NCBI GenBank assembly: GCA_033002965.1
Contig: JAURVB010011072.1
Location: 1 to 64,000 of the forward strand
Origin: Piper betle
Lineage: Eukaryota > Streptophyta > Magnoliopsida > Piperales > Piperaceae
Direction of reading: 5' to 3'
DNA length: 64,000 nt
Shown here: positions 11,572 to 23,192 of the stretch, piece by piece
Layout of the letters: every line of letters begins with the position of its first letter
How positions within the stretch are numbered: position 1 is the first letter of the stretch
Position numbers and translations under genes: made by a program
Notes under the pieces: model-generated
Databases searched by the model: none
What the model was told of the DNA's origin: nothing
Seen by the model: the letters and a program-made list of their open reading frames with translations, nothing else

Positions 11572-12847
11572 ACATTCTCATTGTGTTTGATGTTGAAGTA
11601 CCTGTAAGAGCATGTAATGAAATAGCTGGTAAGTTGTCCTTACTGTTGACATCCTCCACTTGCAAGATATTGTCTTCACTTCCTGCTGAATCCTCCTCAT
11701 CTAATATGCCCTCAATCAAAAATAGCTGCTTACATCTATGTCCCGGAGTATATTTTTCATCACATTTGAAACACAACCCCAACTCCTTCCTTTCCTGTAA
11801 TTGCTTGACAGTCATTTCTTTTACAGCTCCTACTTCCTTGAAATTTGGTGCACTAACATTTGTAGTAGTTGTAGCTGCCAATTCATGTTTAGGTCTAGTA
11901 CTTTGGGAGTCCCCTAACCACATTTTGCTTCTCAAATTATATTGCACCTTGCTTTCGATTAAAATGTTAGGTTCGAAGTGTTTTGCTAAACCTTGCGCCT
12001 CCAAAAGCGAAACTGGCCTTTGTGACTTAACTTCCACCCTCAATTGCAGCTTCAGACCACAGGTGAAACTACTAATATTTTGTCTTTCAGTCATGTTACC
12101 AGCTCGTGGAAGAAGTTTGTTGAATCTTGTAATATAATCTCTGACTGTTTCATCTTGTTTGAGTCTAGTTAAATCACCATAAAAATCTTCATAATCAGTA
12201 GGTCCGAACTGCAGATTTATAGCATCTTTCAAATCCTGCCATGACATTACTTCCTGGAGTTCTTCCATCATATCAAACCATATCAAAGCATCCTCTTCCA
12301 AATGATAACTAGCTAATCCCACATGAAACTATGGTTTAACCTTGTGTAATTTGAAAATTTTCTCACATCGACTAAACCATGGTACAGGATCTGTGGTTCC
12401 ATCATACTTTGGAAAAATCATTTTCACAATCCTCAAATAATCATCATCTTGATGATTCCTTGGAAATCCTCTTGATCCTCCATTTGAACATTCAGTTTCC
12501 ATACGATCCATAGTGTGATGTTGATTCTTCCCACCAGTATGTCTGATTTCAGCAACAACTTCAGATCGACGACATTGAGGAATTTCATCGATCAGTTTGC
12601 ACTCACTTCCATTCCTCATTTCCCCACTCCTAGCATTGACAAACGAATTCATCATACTTCTATTATTTTCTCCACTTTTGATTTTAAACATTTCATCAAA
12701 TCGAGATGATAATTCAGAAAGTACTGCTAATAGTTGAGATTGTACCTTTCGACTTTGGACTTGCTCCTTTCTGATCTCCATCAACTCCTCCCCCATTGAG
12801 GATGATGATGCTACAACCTGAGCTCCCTCGACCAGCTCTGATACCAA
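11531..12847 (-). pseudogene. Gypsy gag, interrupted by one stop
   Basis: The frame opens inside the PBS at 12847 (MVSELVEG) and continues to a TAG at 12329-12331, then resumes in the same frame to 11531. The first half has a charged, coiled segment and KMIFPKYDGTTDPVPWF, the usual start of the plant retrotransposon gag domain. The second half has GLASYHLEEDALIWF and FNKLLPRAG, then a zinc knuckle CFKCDEKYTPGHRC of the type seen in plant chromoviruses. A single nonsense codon thus separates two otherwise good halves. Confidence 0.9.
12835..12846 (-). other. Primer binding site of the gypsy element
   Basis: The minus strand reads TGGTATCAGAGC three bases after the 5' LTR end (GTTAACA), a perfect initiator Met tRNA primer site. 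Confidence 0.95.
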
Positions 12848-12849
12848 TT

Positions 12850-13158
12850 TGTTAACTCCTTCTTTAGAAGTTGCAACGGCAACCTCCTTTCATTTATCCA
12901 CCTGTTGGAATTTCTTTACTAGCGCCATGATTTAACAAAGAACAATAGATGATGAATGGACGATGAATGGATGATGAATGAATGAAGTTGGTGAGATGGA
13001 AAAGGAAATTGTATTTCAGAAATACAAAACCAGAACAGAGTATTTTCTCTTCCCCTGTTTCACATCCGCCCCTGCTTTTATACTTCAAATCTTGCCCCTA
13101 ATTTACCCTTTTGCCCCTTTCCCGCCTATTACAATCCCAACTCACTTTATTTGTATTG
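12850..13158 (-). repeat. 5' LTR of the gypsy element, outer tip altered
   Basis: It matches the 3' LTR except that the outermost bases differ: the 3' LTR tip is TTGTATCAAACA (plus strand), whereas here TTGTATTG runs straight into the target duplication GATTT. The terminal TG on the minus strand is therefore missing, although the duplication is perfect. Confidence 0.9.
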
Positions 13159-13456
13159 GATTTAGACAAAAAAATTTGGTCCCAAATAATTTATTGTTTA
13201 ATAACTTCAATTGTTAGTGAGGTTAGAATAATTTTTTGACATATTTTAGATAAAGTATTATTTATGTTTGTACTTTTCTTTTTGACAAAAAAATCAAGAA
13301 GAATAGATAAAGGTAAGAAATTAAGAATATCATTATTTAACAAATATTTGGTCGAAATTAGTGGCAGATTGGATAAGAAGATTCAAGACCGAGTTCTCTC
13401 CTAACTTGGGAGTTGGGATCGATAAATTCTAGTGGTTTTTTATTGGGGTTATATTT

Positions 13457-13576
13457 TTCTTTCAAAACTAATAAATTCATAATTTAGTGGCCAATATAAG
13501 TTAATATATGATCATTTTCTTTCAAACTTATAAATTTAGAATTAAGTGGCCAATATAAGTTAATATATGATCATTG
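13457..13576. repeat. 60-bp tandem duplication
   Basis: Two adjacent 60-bp units (13457-13516, 13517-13576) share TTCTTTCAAAC at the start and a long identical end including AGTGGCCAATATAAGTTAAT. They differ by a few substitutions and a small shift. Confidence 0.85.
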
Positions 13577-15359
13577 TAGCTTCTCACTTAAATAACCTTT
13601 TTAAAAATTAGACCCTCTTTTTCAACGATGATTGTAAAAATATTAAGTAAGATCAGAATAGCTGGCAGTGGAAGGCTCTCATAGATCAATTCTAATTGGT
13701 TTACATCGAGTCTTTTTCATGGTTGATAGAGACTGTTGTGTATTATCTATTCTTTGATTTCCAAGGGTAGTAGAAAGAAACTATCTACAACAAAAGCGTA
13801 AAAAGATTATTTTACTAATTATAACCCTTAATGTCGTAAGGATTAATCTTCTTTATATAGAGAAGCTCCTACCCTTTCGAGAGAATGCGATACCCTTTAA
13901 GATAGTTGTGACTACCAGTAAAAAGAGGTATGTTTTCTTTTTGAAAGACCCAATTATTAGTGATGTATCTTTTCATACAATTAATATAATTTATATAGAG
14001 ACTGCGGAGAGCAACCTAGTGAGATACAATTTTCAACAATAAATAAAAAATATTCAGTCAAAAAAGAGCTGCTGGTGATCAACTGCGATGTACCGTTTTA
14101 TTTTATTTTTTTAATAGAGAGGTCAACAACTTTCCAATTAAAGAAGTAATAGGACAAAACTATCTTATAATCTTGATTACGTGGAAGCAATGTGATCAAT
14201 CATCATCCATGATTTGCTTGCAAAAAAATCGGTCATCCATAATTTGAAGAGAGATTTTTGCCTGTTGGCTACAACCCTAAACAGATTCACATTATTTTAA
14301 GTTTTATAAGTAAAATCATTTTTATATGTGAAAATAATTTACTTACAAATGAAAATAACTTACAATACCTGAAAGTTTTTCTGATTCGTTATACATGCTT
14401 CTTGTATAGGAGTATCAGTCGTTGTGTTAGGTTCTTTAATTTAGCATATTTTACACGTTTCTTTGAAAAAAATTGAAGTATGTTACACTAACAGGGTCTT
14501 ATATAATGAGGTCTACATATACATGCGATGAGTTCAAGAGTAAGAAATTTTTAAAGTTTTATCTTTTTTAGACTTCAATATGACCTAGAATTAAAATTTT
14601 AAAACAAACTTTTAAAAGTCTAAAATTTACTTTTATTTCAATTATTTTGAAAACCATGCTAAAAGATTAAAAACATTGGCTTGATTTGAAATTTATAACT
14701 ACACTAATTAATTTTTTTTCTTTTTTATTTCATCTATGTAGCCTTTTAAGCACCGAGAACCACTCAATATAATCCGAATTGAAACTATAACTTAAAGCGT
14801 ACATATAGGATACTTCAGTTTGTGTATACAAGGCTCTATTTTATAATTCTTTCCGTCTGTCCCAATTATTTGTATAGAATTGAATACTTTAGAAGATAAT
14901 CTATAAGATCCCTTCACTTACCAATTAAGTTCTTTTTTCCCAAACTACTAATTAAGCTCTTGATATATCATCAATGCATGGGGGGGTCAAATTACTTGAA
15001 AAATTATTTTTCTATTCATGGCAGAAGCAAAGTTTACAAGTGGTGTGTGGAAAAAGCAAGTAGAGTGTTAGCTGGAAAAAAAAAAGTGTATAGCATGCGG
15101 TGGCATGTGGTCAGTGGTAAGCTGGTAACCATTGGAAATTAGTATATATCATCAATTCAAGGAAGTCGCATATGCAGTGCTTTGTAGCACATGATGTACT
15201 GTCGGACACCCAAAATAATATGCGACAAACTATTGCTTGCAAGGTGGCCAAACCTCTAGCTTAGCTTGTGTTCCAGAATCCAACCAAGCAAACCTAATAT
15301 CCAACAAAGGTTTGCATGGTACAAATTTATTATATATTATTTTGATAAGGAAAATAGCC

Positions 15360-15991
15360 TCCACTCAGTTATTGAGGGCCTGATGACAGATCGCAGATAC
15401 AGATCGTGTGAACTTGGCTTTTCCTGGAGTTGATCGTTCACGGTTAAGCAATTTAGTCGTCATGGCGAAGGAGAATGATTTTAGACTTTGAGCCTGCTTT
15501 GCGAAATATGAACACTACATGGATTTGTTGGTTTAAGTGACTTTGATGAATTTACTATAATACGTCTATATCTGTGCCGTTCTTATAATTTGACGGCCTA
15601 CACAAAATTTCTCATTCTTCCCAATTTTCAATATTTCTCATTGTATCATTTCTCATTGCATCCACTCAATTATTGAGGGCCTGATGACAGATCACAGATC
15701 ACAGATATAGATGGTCTGAACTTAGCTTTCCTGGAGTTGGTCATCACGGTGAGGCAATGAAGTCGTCATGGTGGAGGAGGCTGTCTTTGGACTTTGGGCA
15801 TGCTTTTGCCAAATATGAAACATTGAACACCCACAACTTATTGTGAACATCTAATTGTTGGTTTAAGTGACTTTGATGAATTTACTGTAATACTTCTATA
15901 TTTGGGTCGTTCTTATAATTTGACGGTCTACACAAAATTTCTCATTTTCTCTCATTTTCAATATTTCACATTGTATCATTTCTTTTATATA
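15360..15991. repeat. Tandem duplication of about 300 bp
   Basis: Units 15360-15660 and 15661-15991 both begin TCCACTCA.TTATTGAGGGCC and both contain TTGGTTTAAGTGACTTTGATG and ATAATTTGACGG. The second is longer through small insertions, including GAACACCCACAACTTATTG. There is no coding frame shared by the two. The origin (unequal crossing-over or a decayed element pair) is not clear. Confidence 0.85.
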
Positions 15992-17051
15992 TATAAAGAT
16001 TTAAATACTTAATTATAATTTATGATAGGTTAAATTAGAAATACAAGAAGCATATTCATGTTCAAAGCACTACACTCACAATAACTTTATCAAAATAGTC
16101 ATGGTCACAAAATCGTAACTATGATTCATTTTTTACATCCCATTATTAAAAAAACTAGAATTTTCCTGTCTTGAAGATTATATACAATAATAATTTAAAA
16201 TATCAATATCCACAAAATTCAAAGAACAGATATATTTTTTGGGATTTAAGAATGCTTCCACATTTATTTATTTTTCTTGAAGACTGAACATTGATGATTG
16301 ATCATGGTGTGATGAAAGATCTATATGCCTTTTTATATATAATAAGATGACAAATTTTGACTTTCTCAACTTTTAATGAGCGATTATCAAATGACTTATT
16401 ATGATTGGTTACTATTATTTTTCATCTTTATCAATTTTATAATTTAATTATTTAAAAATTCTGAAAAATAATAAAAAATATTTATGTTTATCAATTTTTA
16501 TTATGTGTGTTTATGAATTAATGTTTTCCATCTTTATAAAAAGTTCTTATTATGTACGTTTATGAACTTATATTTTCCTCCTTATCATATATTCAATTTA
16601 ATTATAAAAAATTCTGATAATAATAATAATAATAGTAATAATTAGAGAACATAATAAAAATAATACTGGAAAAAATATTTGTATTTTTATTTTAACTATA
16701 TTAAAAATTTTAAATATAATAAGATATAAGGGGTATAAAATCGAATAAAACAGTCATCTTTATCAAATTTATAATTTAATTAATTGAAAATTTCCAAAAT
16801 ACTAAAAAATATTTATGTTCATCAACTCCTATTTTCCATCCTTATAATATTTAAATAAAATTATTGATATTAATATTAATATTAATAATGACAGAAAATA
16901 ATAATAATGAGAATGAAAACTGATTGAGCTCATAATTTGCATATATTAATTTTTTTAAAATATATTAAAATAAGAAAGTACTAAATTGCACAAAATGTAG
17001 GCAACATATTAATAAAACAGATATAACTTAAAAATAATATACCTTTGAAAG

Positions 17052-17054
<3 letters not shown>

Positions 17055-17090
<36 letters not shown>
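17055..17090. repeat. (TA)n microsatellite
   Basis: A run of about 18 TA units in an AT-rich setting. Confidence 0.95.
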
Positions 17091-17092
<2 letters not shown>

Positions 17093-18059
17093 TTTATTTA
17101 AATTGTAAGTTTAAACTTAATATAGTAAATATTAGTTAAAAGTAGTTTCGGATTTAGTAGCGGGTTGATGAATAATATAAGATGAAGAGAATGATAATTA
17201 ATTAAAGTTAACTTATAATTTTTTAAAAGATATTTATTTAAAAGTTCAATCAATATTTAAAAGCATGGATATACCCCTAATTTTATCAATAAGGAGATTT
17301 CATACCCAAGTAATCTTGCCAAATGCCATATATATAATTGAGATTCCACATCTAAGTGGATCAAATACCTAAACATGGACAGTCCACTATATAATTTATT
17401 ACAAATTACCATTTGGAAACCGTAGTGGAGTGATGATTATGGTTACTAATTTCAAATAGGAGTTTTTGGGTACATTTTGACAAAATACGATGACAGTAAC
17501 TAAGCCAATGATGACAATTATCACCATTTACTGCTTGAAATTAGGTTGGATAATTAAGAGATAAGGCGACGTTCATTTGCATATAAAAGATAAAAGCATC
17601 TGGGCATATTAAGTGTACTTCTCTCATATGGCAGCCCGACCTAGAGACTATTAAAACCAACCATCCCCAAAACTTGTACCTAGAAAGCTGCAGCCTGCAG
17701 GCACCATCGATCTATCTCTAATCTAATCTAATTTAATACACTTCTTTTATATAATTATTATTAATTATAATTTATATTCAAGTAATTGTTGTGTATATTA
17801 TTTATCTAGATTTAGTAAATTTTATTTTTGTGACATACACATAAAAAATAGTAAAAATTTTAATTAAATAAATATGTGCTTATAAATAAATATTAAAATT
17901 AAATAATAATTTTAATTAAATCAAGTAAAGATATCGAATTAGAGCTAAATAATATTTAGTATTTTTTAAATAATAAAAAATAATTAATATTCTAAATTAA
18001 AACAAAATATCAATTTTTTTATATAAATTAAAATTACTATCTTTAGAAAAGATATTTGT

Positions 18060-20948
18060 AAAACATGGGCTATTTGCCCGATGCTTTTCTGAGCATATTA
18101 TTTTTGCATGATTCTTGTTTTTGTGCACTCGCCACTATTAGATCTACACTTTTTATTTCAAGCCCTATGTCTCTTTTGATGTATGTATGGATGTAGGGGT
18201 GTTAAATTTGGCAAAAGATGACAGCTTTCGTGGTTCTTATGACATAGCTACCATTTCCCCCAATTTTTACACAATGATATACTTAGCTTTTGATGTCAAT
18301 CCATTACAAAGTGATAGCTTACTATGTTGGCTTGTTCATACAAAATTATCATACTAAACTAACCACAAAACCACTAATTGTGTGATATGCTTGTTGTGAT
18401 GTATGTCTATTTCGCCATGCTCTTAGTTTGTGCTCTATGATGAGCAACCTAAAAGTTGATAATAAAATTTACAAAAATTACATAAGGACTGTCCAATTTT
18501 TTAATGTAAATGTTTAAGATTTGGGATTAAATAAAAATCATATAGGTAGTTAAATTAATCAGTATTTTGAAGTGTACACGAATGAAGGGTGAACCCTTAG
18601 GTTGTGTCCCTACTCAAATGGTTTTGAAATAGTATGAAATTCTCTCATACGTTAGGTTGTGTCCCTATAATATCATAATAAAATTTGGGAGCATTTGGCT
18701 GAATAAATCATGAGTTAGGAGTTTTCCAAGCCCAATAGGTCGACCCAACTCCAGAAATGACTTAGGCAATACTTCTGATTGTCGAGCTCACTTAGGTTCA
18801 AATACTTAGGGTTTGAATTTGAGATTTTACTGGACTTAAGATCACGATGTTGGATAACTACACCAACTGAACCAGACCCATTTGGAGTATCCAAGCCTAT
18901 GAACAACCATTAGTAAAATTAGTGTGCGGCCCAGGAGCACTGTTCCTAGTACTTTAGCTGACTTTAGTAGGCCTTATCTACCATGTTGGCCCATCAAAAA
19001 TCACTTGGTAAAATTTAAAATTATTTTCAAATCTTTAGAGTGTTAGGGCCCACTGGTCCTAATTTTAGCCCATTTGGACATTGTTTGGCCTGTCTAAAAA
19101 TCATATAGTTATGTATAATTGATTAAACAGTAAGCATTGGACTTTTTCCAACTAAATGTATGTGAAACCCTAAACTTTAATTAAGTAATCTAATGAGGTT
19201 TAATATTCCATTAAGCAATTAATGAAGTTGTTTAAGTGCTTTATATGTTGTGCATGTATTGAGGCTTTGCCTCAATGCATGTGCCAATGTGATCTGATTT
19301 TGATTTGGTTCTATCTTTTTGTTAGGAAACAAAGAATAAGCTCTTCGATCTAGGACTTGGAGCTCCACTCATCCAGGTTCGTAAGACTCTCCTTTGCTTC
19401 ATTTCTACTTGAATACCTAAGTGCCAAGTGAAATCTTTTTTAGACGTAGGACAGTTTCGGCAATGCTTTATCAAATCCCTCGGTTGTTAGGCCATTTAGC
19501 CGTGTTTCCTGTAAGTTTAATAAAACTTCAAGGCTGAGATCCTTTGATGGTTTTCAAAAGATAAGATCCAAAAGTTTACTATACTACTCCATACCCAACC
19601 CTACTATATACAGTTTTACAAATATGAGAGAGCAGTACAAATATTATAAATTTCACTAGTACCCCGAGGTAGTACAAAATATGAGGGTCCTACGTAACGC
19701 AACACATTTTTAGAAAATTTGGCACAAACTTAATTGTTTCTTTGATACATGAGTACCGTGAAGGGTGTTATACAGAGGTTGTGAAGACGTAAGCTTGTTT
19801 GTATGAGTATGAATATTTATTGTGCTTGAGCATTAGATCTTTTAGTAAGTTATTTTGCTTACTACCCATGTGAGCTTCTGAAGTTTTTAAGTTCTCGTGG
19901 GTAATGGAATGTCTATTTGCCAATATTGTTTTAGTGGTAGTTATTTTAGACTAATAATCAATTGACGTTTTTCTAATTTATATTTAGGTGAGGTTCCTTG
20001 ACGTTGGTCAACCTAGGTGCACAGATCAGGAGGCTCAGTGGTGGTGGTGGGGGCTGTATTGTTAGGGTATGTATTTGGACTATATTTTGTATGGATTATT
20101 GTACTCATGGGCATGAGCCCGAACTTAATCATGAACTATGTATGATTTTGGATAGAGTATGATATGTTGTTCGCGCATGTGTGTTTGTTATTTTACTTTA
20201 TTTTACAATTTTTACTAATGCGGAGTGGGTAAACTTTGTGGCGAATGCTAACCATCGTCTGCAGGGTGTGTAAACCTTAAAGTCTTGGATTATGACGATG
20301 AGCAGATTGAGGTACACAAAACCCATTTGGTTGCAGCTATGTGCATGTGTCGAGAAAAGTGAATAAGAGGAGAATATGGGCCTTATAGCGTGAAGAACCC
20401 CACGTGAAGACCTAGTGTTAGGGTATGATGCCCAATCGTTTGATGACGTCTCTATGTTTAACTTTACATGTTGTGTAAAACTGTGATCCGACTCAGGGTT
20501 TTATACTCGTGAACCGGTTGGTTCAACAACCGATTCGAATTGAGTCAATTTCAAAACACGTGAACTGTAAAATTAGATTTAAGTTGGTTATCACATTAGG
20601 ACAGGTTATTCATTACTTTTTGGTGGGTTAGCAGGCTTAGAACATGTCAATAGACAATTATTAGGTGTATTTTATTTTATTGGATTATATTATATTATAT
20701 TATATATTTTTGGGATTTATTTTATGATTATTGACATGAGTAAGGAGTGAGTCAAGTTTTAATTATGAAATTACCATTGTTTTCTCTCCCGATCATTTTC
20801 TTCTTTCCCTGAGCATGTGCACCATATCGCCATGCTCTCATCTCCCCGTCACTGGTGACTAGCCGCGATGCCGTTGTTCGTGGTCTCTAGCCACCCTCTT
20901 GCCGTCACCACCGACCTCCCCTTCACTCTCCCACATTTTTTAGTTCCG
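18060..20948 (+). repeat. LARD-family LTR fragments, plus orientation
   Basis: The segment from about 18150 to 20470 is collinear with 40270-42560: shared landmarks include CCAAATTTGG.AAAAG-type text, CACGAATGA.GGGTGAA, GGCCATTTAGCC and GTGTTAGGGTATGATG. At 20474 a fresh LTR start appears (TGTAAAACTG...CAGGGTTTTATA), comparable to the LARD LTR start at 55339 on the minus strand, and runs to about 20948. No ORF of note is present. This appears to be one or two truncated non-coding LTRs. Confidence 0.65.
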
Positions 20949-21400
20949 TGTAAGATCCCAATTTTTCAGTCTAGTGGCAGACCAAAGTACAATGTTAAAA
21001 ATTCATAAAGCTACTAATTTTACTACTATTGTACAAACTTCATGGAAAGCGAATTTCAAAAGCATAGGCTAGACCCTCTCAATAGCCAACTAAAATTATA
21101 TATTTAGATACATAATTATACATACTGTGCTAGAACACACAATGGTACCACGTGCTACCTAGACAACTCAACCGAGCATATAATGTGTCATGAGCATACA
21201 CATGTACTAGAATCTAGTCGATGGTAACATACCTCGCATCATGCATAATCTGTACACATGTACCGGAATCTAGTCAATGGTAATATGCCTGCATCATACA
21301 TAACCATGCACATGTAACGGAATCTAGTATACGATTACATGCTCGAATCACAACTCACTGCTAGTAAGATCATAAAGAGAAGCACACATACACATTCATA
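20949..21400 (-). repeat. LARD-family LTR end, minus orientation, with minisatellite
   Basis: It begins (plus strand) TGTAAGATCCCAATTTTTCAG, aligned with TGTAACACCCCATTTTTCGG at 31576, with the shared ACAATGTTA and GGAAGCGAAT that follow. Within it, three tandem units of about 58 bp run from about 21190 to 21350, each with ACACATGTA followed by GGAATCTAGT. The array is imperfect. Confidence 0.65.
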
Positions 21401-21403
21401 TAA

Positions 21404-21570
21404 GTGTTGGCAGCATGGGCCAACATGGTAAACCATGACCACTAAATCAAACTAGAAGTCTAATAACAACTTACAAACACATATGTATAAATGTTGGCGC
21501 ATGGACCAACATAGGTAAACCATGACCACTTAATCAAACCAGAAGTTTGGTAATAACTTAATATAAAAAA
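21404..21570. repeat. Tandem duplication of about 88 bp
   Basis: GTTGGC..CATGG.CCAACAT.GGTAAACCATGACCAC occurs at about 21404 and again at about 21492, each followed by AATCAAAC.AGAAGT. The second unit runs into the inverted LTR that starts near 21556. Confidence 0.75.
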
Positions 21571-21996
21571 TATATACTTTAAAGTATCATTGTCGTATGG
21601 GTATGTTGATGTGTAACCAATTTTAATGCAAATTTCGACAAAGTTCAAAACTAGCAACCATGTTGAAAAAAAATTCAACAAGAAAGGTGGTTGTTTCCCA
21701 CAAGTTCCCTCTTCTGGGTTTGGGAGGATGTATTTCTATAGATATAATTTGGTGAGTGAAAACATAAAGGTAATTATTGAAAGGTCATAATAAATTAGTC
21801 ACAAATATATATACACTCCATAATAATGAAATATGAAAAGACAATTAATAAGCTTACACACTCCATAATAACGTAATACGAAAAGAAAATAAATAAAATT
21901 TATTTTAAAAATTTATAAATATTATTAAATTAAATTATTTAATAACATTTAAAATTTTTCGAGATAAAATAACCTAGTTATCTTTAGGGTTTTACA
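21556..21996 (-). repeat. LTR, minus orientation (left arm of inverted pair)
   Basis: On the minus strand it begins TGTAAAACCCTAAAGATAAC and ends near TTAAGTTATTACC. It is the inverted partner of 22129-22570, sharing TAGGTTATTTTATCTC, TTATGGAGTGT, TTGTGGGAAACAACCACCTT and ACTTTAAAGTATA. On its internal side (21997-22030) the minus strand reads GGGACAAAAATTCCCAAAG, a PPT-like signal, so this is probably the 3' LTR of a small non-coding element. Confidence 0.75.
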
Positions 21997-22128
21997 ATAT
22001 CCCAACTTTGGGAATTTTTGTCCCAAAAAGTATATTAAAGTCTTAATGAGAAAATTTGTTCAATCGTCTAATATATTGGATCATACCCCGATAGGAATTA
22101 AATGTGAGACTAATTTTTGGGAGGGCTT

Positions 22129-22570
22129 AGAAACCCCAAAAATAATTAGGTTATTTTATCTCTGAATAAATCTTAAATATTATTAAATTAATTTAATTTA
22201 ATAATATTTATATATTGTTTTCAATAAGTTTTACTATTATCTTTTCATATTCAATATTATGGAGTGTGTAAACTTATTTATTGTCTTTTCATATTTCGTT
22301 ATTATGGAGTGTATATGTATTTATAACTAATTTATTATAACCTTTCATTACTTTCCTTTTCGTTTCCAGGTACCAAACTACGTATATATAAACACATCCT
22401 CCCCAACCCAAATGGGGGGAGCTTGTGGGAAACAACCACCTTTGTTAAATTTTTTCAACATGGTCGCTGGTTTTGAAGTTTGTCAAAATTTGTAATTAAA
22501 ATTGGTTGCACGTGGACATACCCGTAAGTCCATGATCCTTTAAAGTATATTTTTATATATATTAAGTTGT
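22129..22570 (+). repeat. 5' LTR of a truncated TRIM-like element (right arm)
   Basis: It ends TTAAGTTGTTACA at 22570 and is followed at about 22572-22584 by a near-perfect initiator Met tRNA primer site (TTGGTATCAGAGC). A short internal region (to about 22680) ends with a PPT-like TTTTGAGGACGAAATTAATT and GGTAGGTAGAATGT, but the expected 3' LTR is absent and unrelated LARD LTR sequence follows. The LTR start is mutated (CTTAGAAACC where the partner has TGTAAAACCC). Confidence 0.8.
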
Positions 22571-22689
22571 TACAATTGGTATCAGAGCGAACCCGGTTCC
22601 GTATTGAATGGATAGTGGAATGTCAAAAGTCATAGAAAGGAATTTTGAGGACGAAATTAATTTTAAGGTAGGTAGAATGTATGCCTTCC

Positions 22690-22909
22690 AAAAGTATATA
22701 ACTGGCATACTCTCATATATTCTGATAACTCATTTTTTTCTGCTGTGTTCATGATGCTATCATCATATACTTAGGTACGCATGACCCTCATGGCTCATAC
22801 ACGTAACCGGCATCGGCTCAATACACGTGTTCTGAAACATACTCAACTCGAAAATAATGGTCGAACCGACCGCATCTGAATATAAAACCCTAACTTGAAT
22901 CGTAGGTTT
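22690..22909 (-). repeat. LARD LTR 5' fragment
   Basis: Collinear with 48650-48861 and 55125-55339: CTGGCATACTCTCATATATTC, ACACGTGTTCTGAAA, AATAATGGTCGAACCGACCG, then AAAACCCTAACTTGAATCG and GGTTTTACA. Only about 220 bp remains, corresponding to the first part of the LTR in minus orientation. Confidence 0.85.
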
Positions 22910-23192
22910 TACATGGGCACCGCTTTGGGCAGAGACCTCTTCGGGTCCTTGCGGCGTACCCAAGCTCAGCCCTGGCTGAGTCTCCCCTTGCCCTGAGCAA
23001 TAGCCATGCCGACTACAGCCGCGGCATTGCACGATTAATTCATAAATTTTATTGCATGATTAATTGATGAAAACTTATGTGTGGCCAAAAATGATTAAAA
23101 TATCAAAATATGCTTAAATTTTTTTCCAAATTGTGTAAGTTCTTTATTAGATGATCATGGTATTACGTGATTTGAATCGAATAGATGAACAT
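22910..23192. other. Spacer, no gene seen
   Basis: A short GC-rich piece (22910-23030) is followed by AT-rich DNA up to the Athila-like LTR. The reverse ORF over 22763-23032 crosses the LTR boundary and has no recognised motif. Confidence 0.5.

Larger units (their letters stand above)
7945..13163 (-). mobile_element. Ty3/gypsy LTR retrotransposon with target duplication
   Basis: A near full-length element on the minus strand (body 7950-13158) flanked by GATTT at 7945-7949 and 13159-13163. It has 5' LTR, PBS, gag, protease, RT, RNase H, integrase, PPT and 3' LTR in gypsy order. The Gag zinc knuckle form and the post-integrase region suggest a chromovirus such as Tekay or Reina; clade is inferred. 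Frameshifts and stops in gag, pro-RT and integrase make it non-autonomous. Its components are listed separately. Confidence 0.95.
13164..18059. other. AT-rich intergenic DNA with local duplications
   Basis: No gene is supported; ORFs at 14258-14476 and 14960-15142 have no recognisable motif. From about 16000 to 18060 the sequence is very AT-rich with runs of ATAATAAT and AATATTAAT, and ATTTATGTTTATCAATTTTTATTATGTG-like segments recur at 16470-16570 and 16800-16830. Tandem duplications and a TA microsatellite are listed separately. Confidence 0.6.

Noticed and set aside
14840..14895. Stowaway-like MITE end (CCGTCTGTCCCAATTATTTGT)
   Set aside because: No matching inverted end or TA duplication was found nearby.
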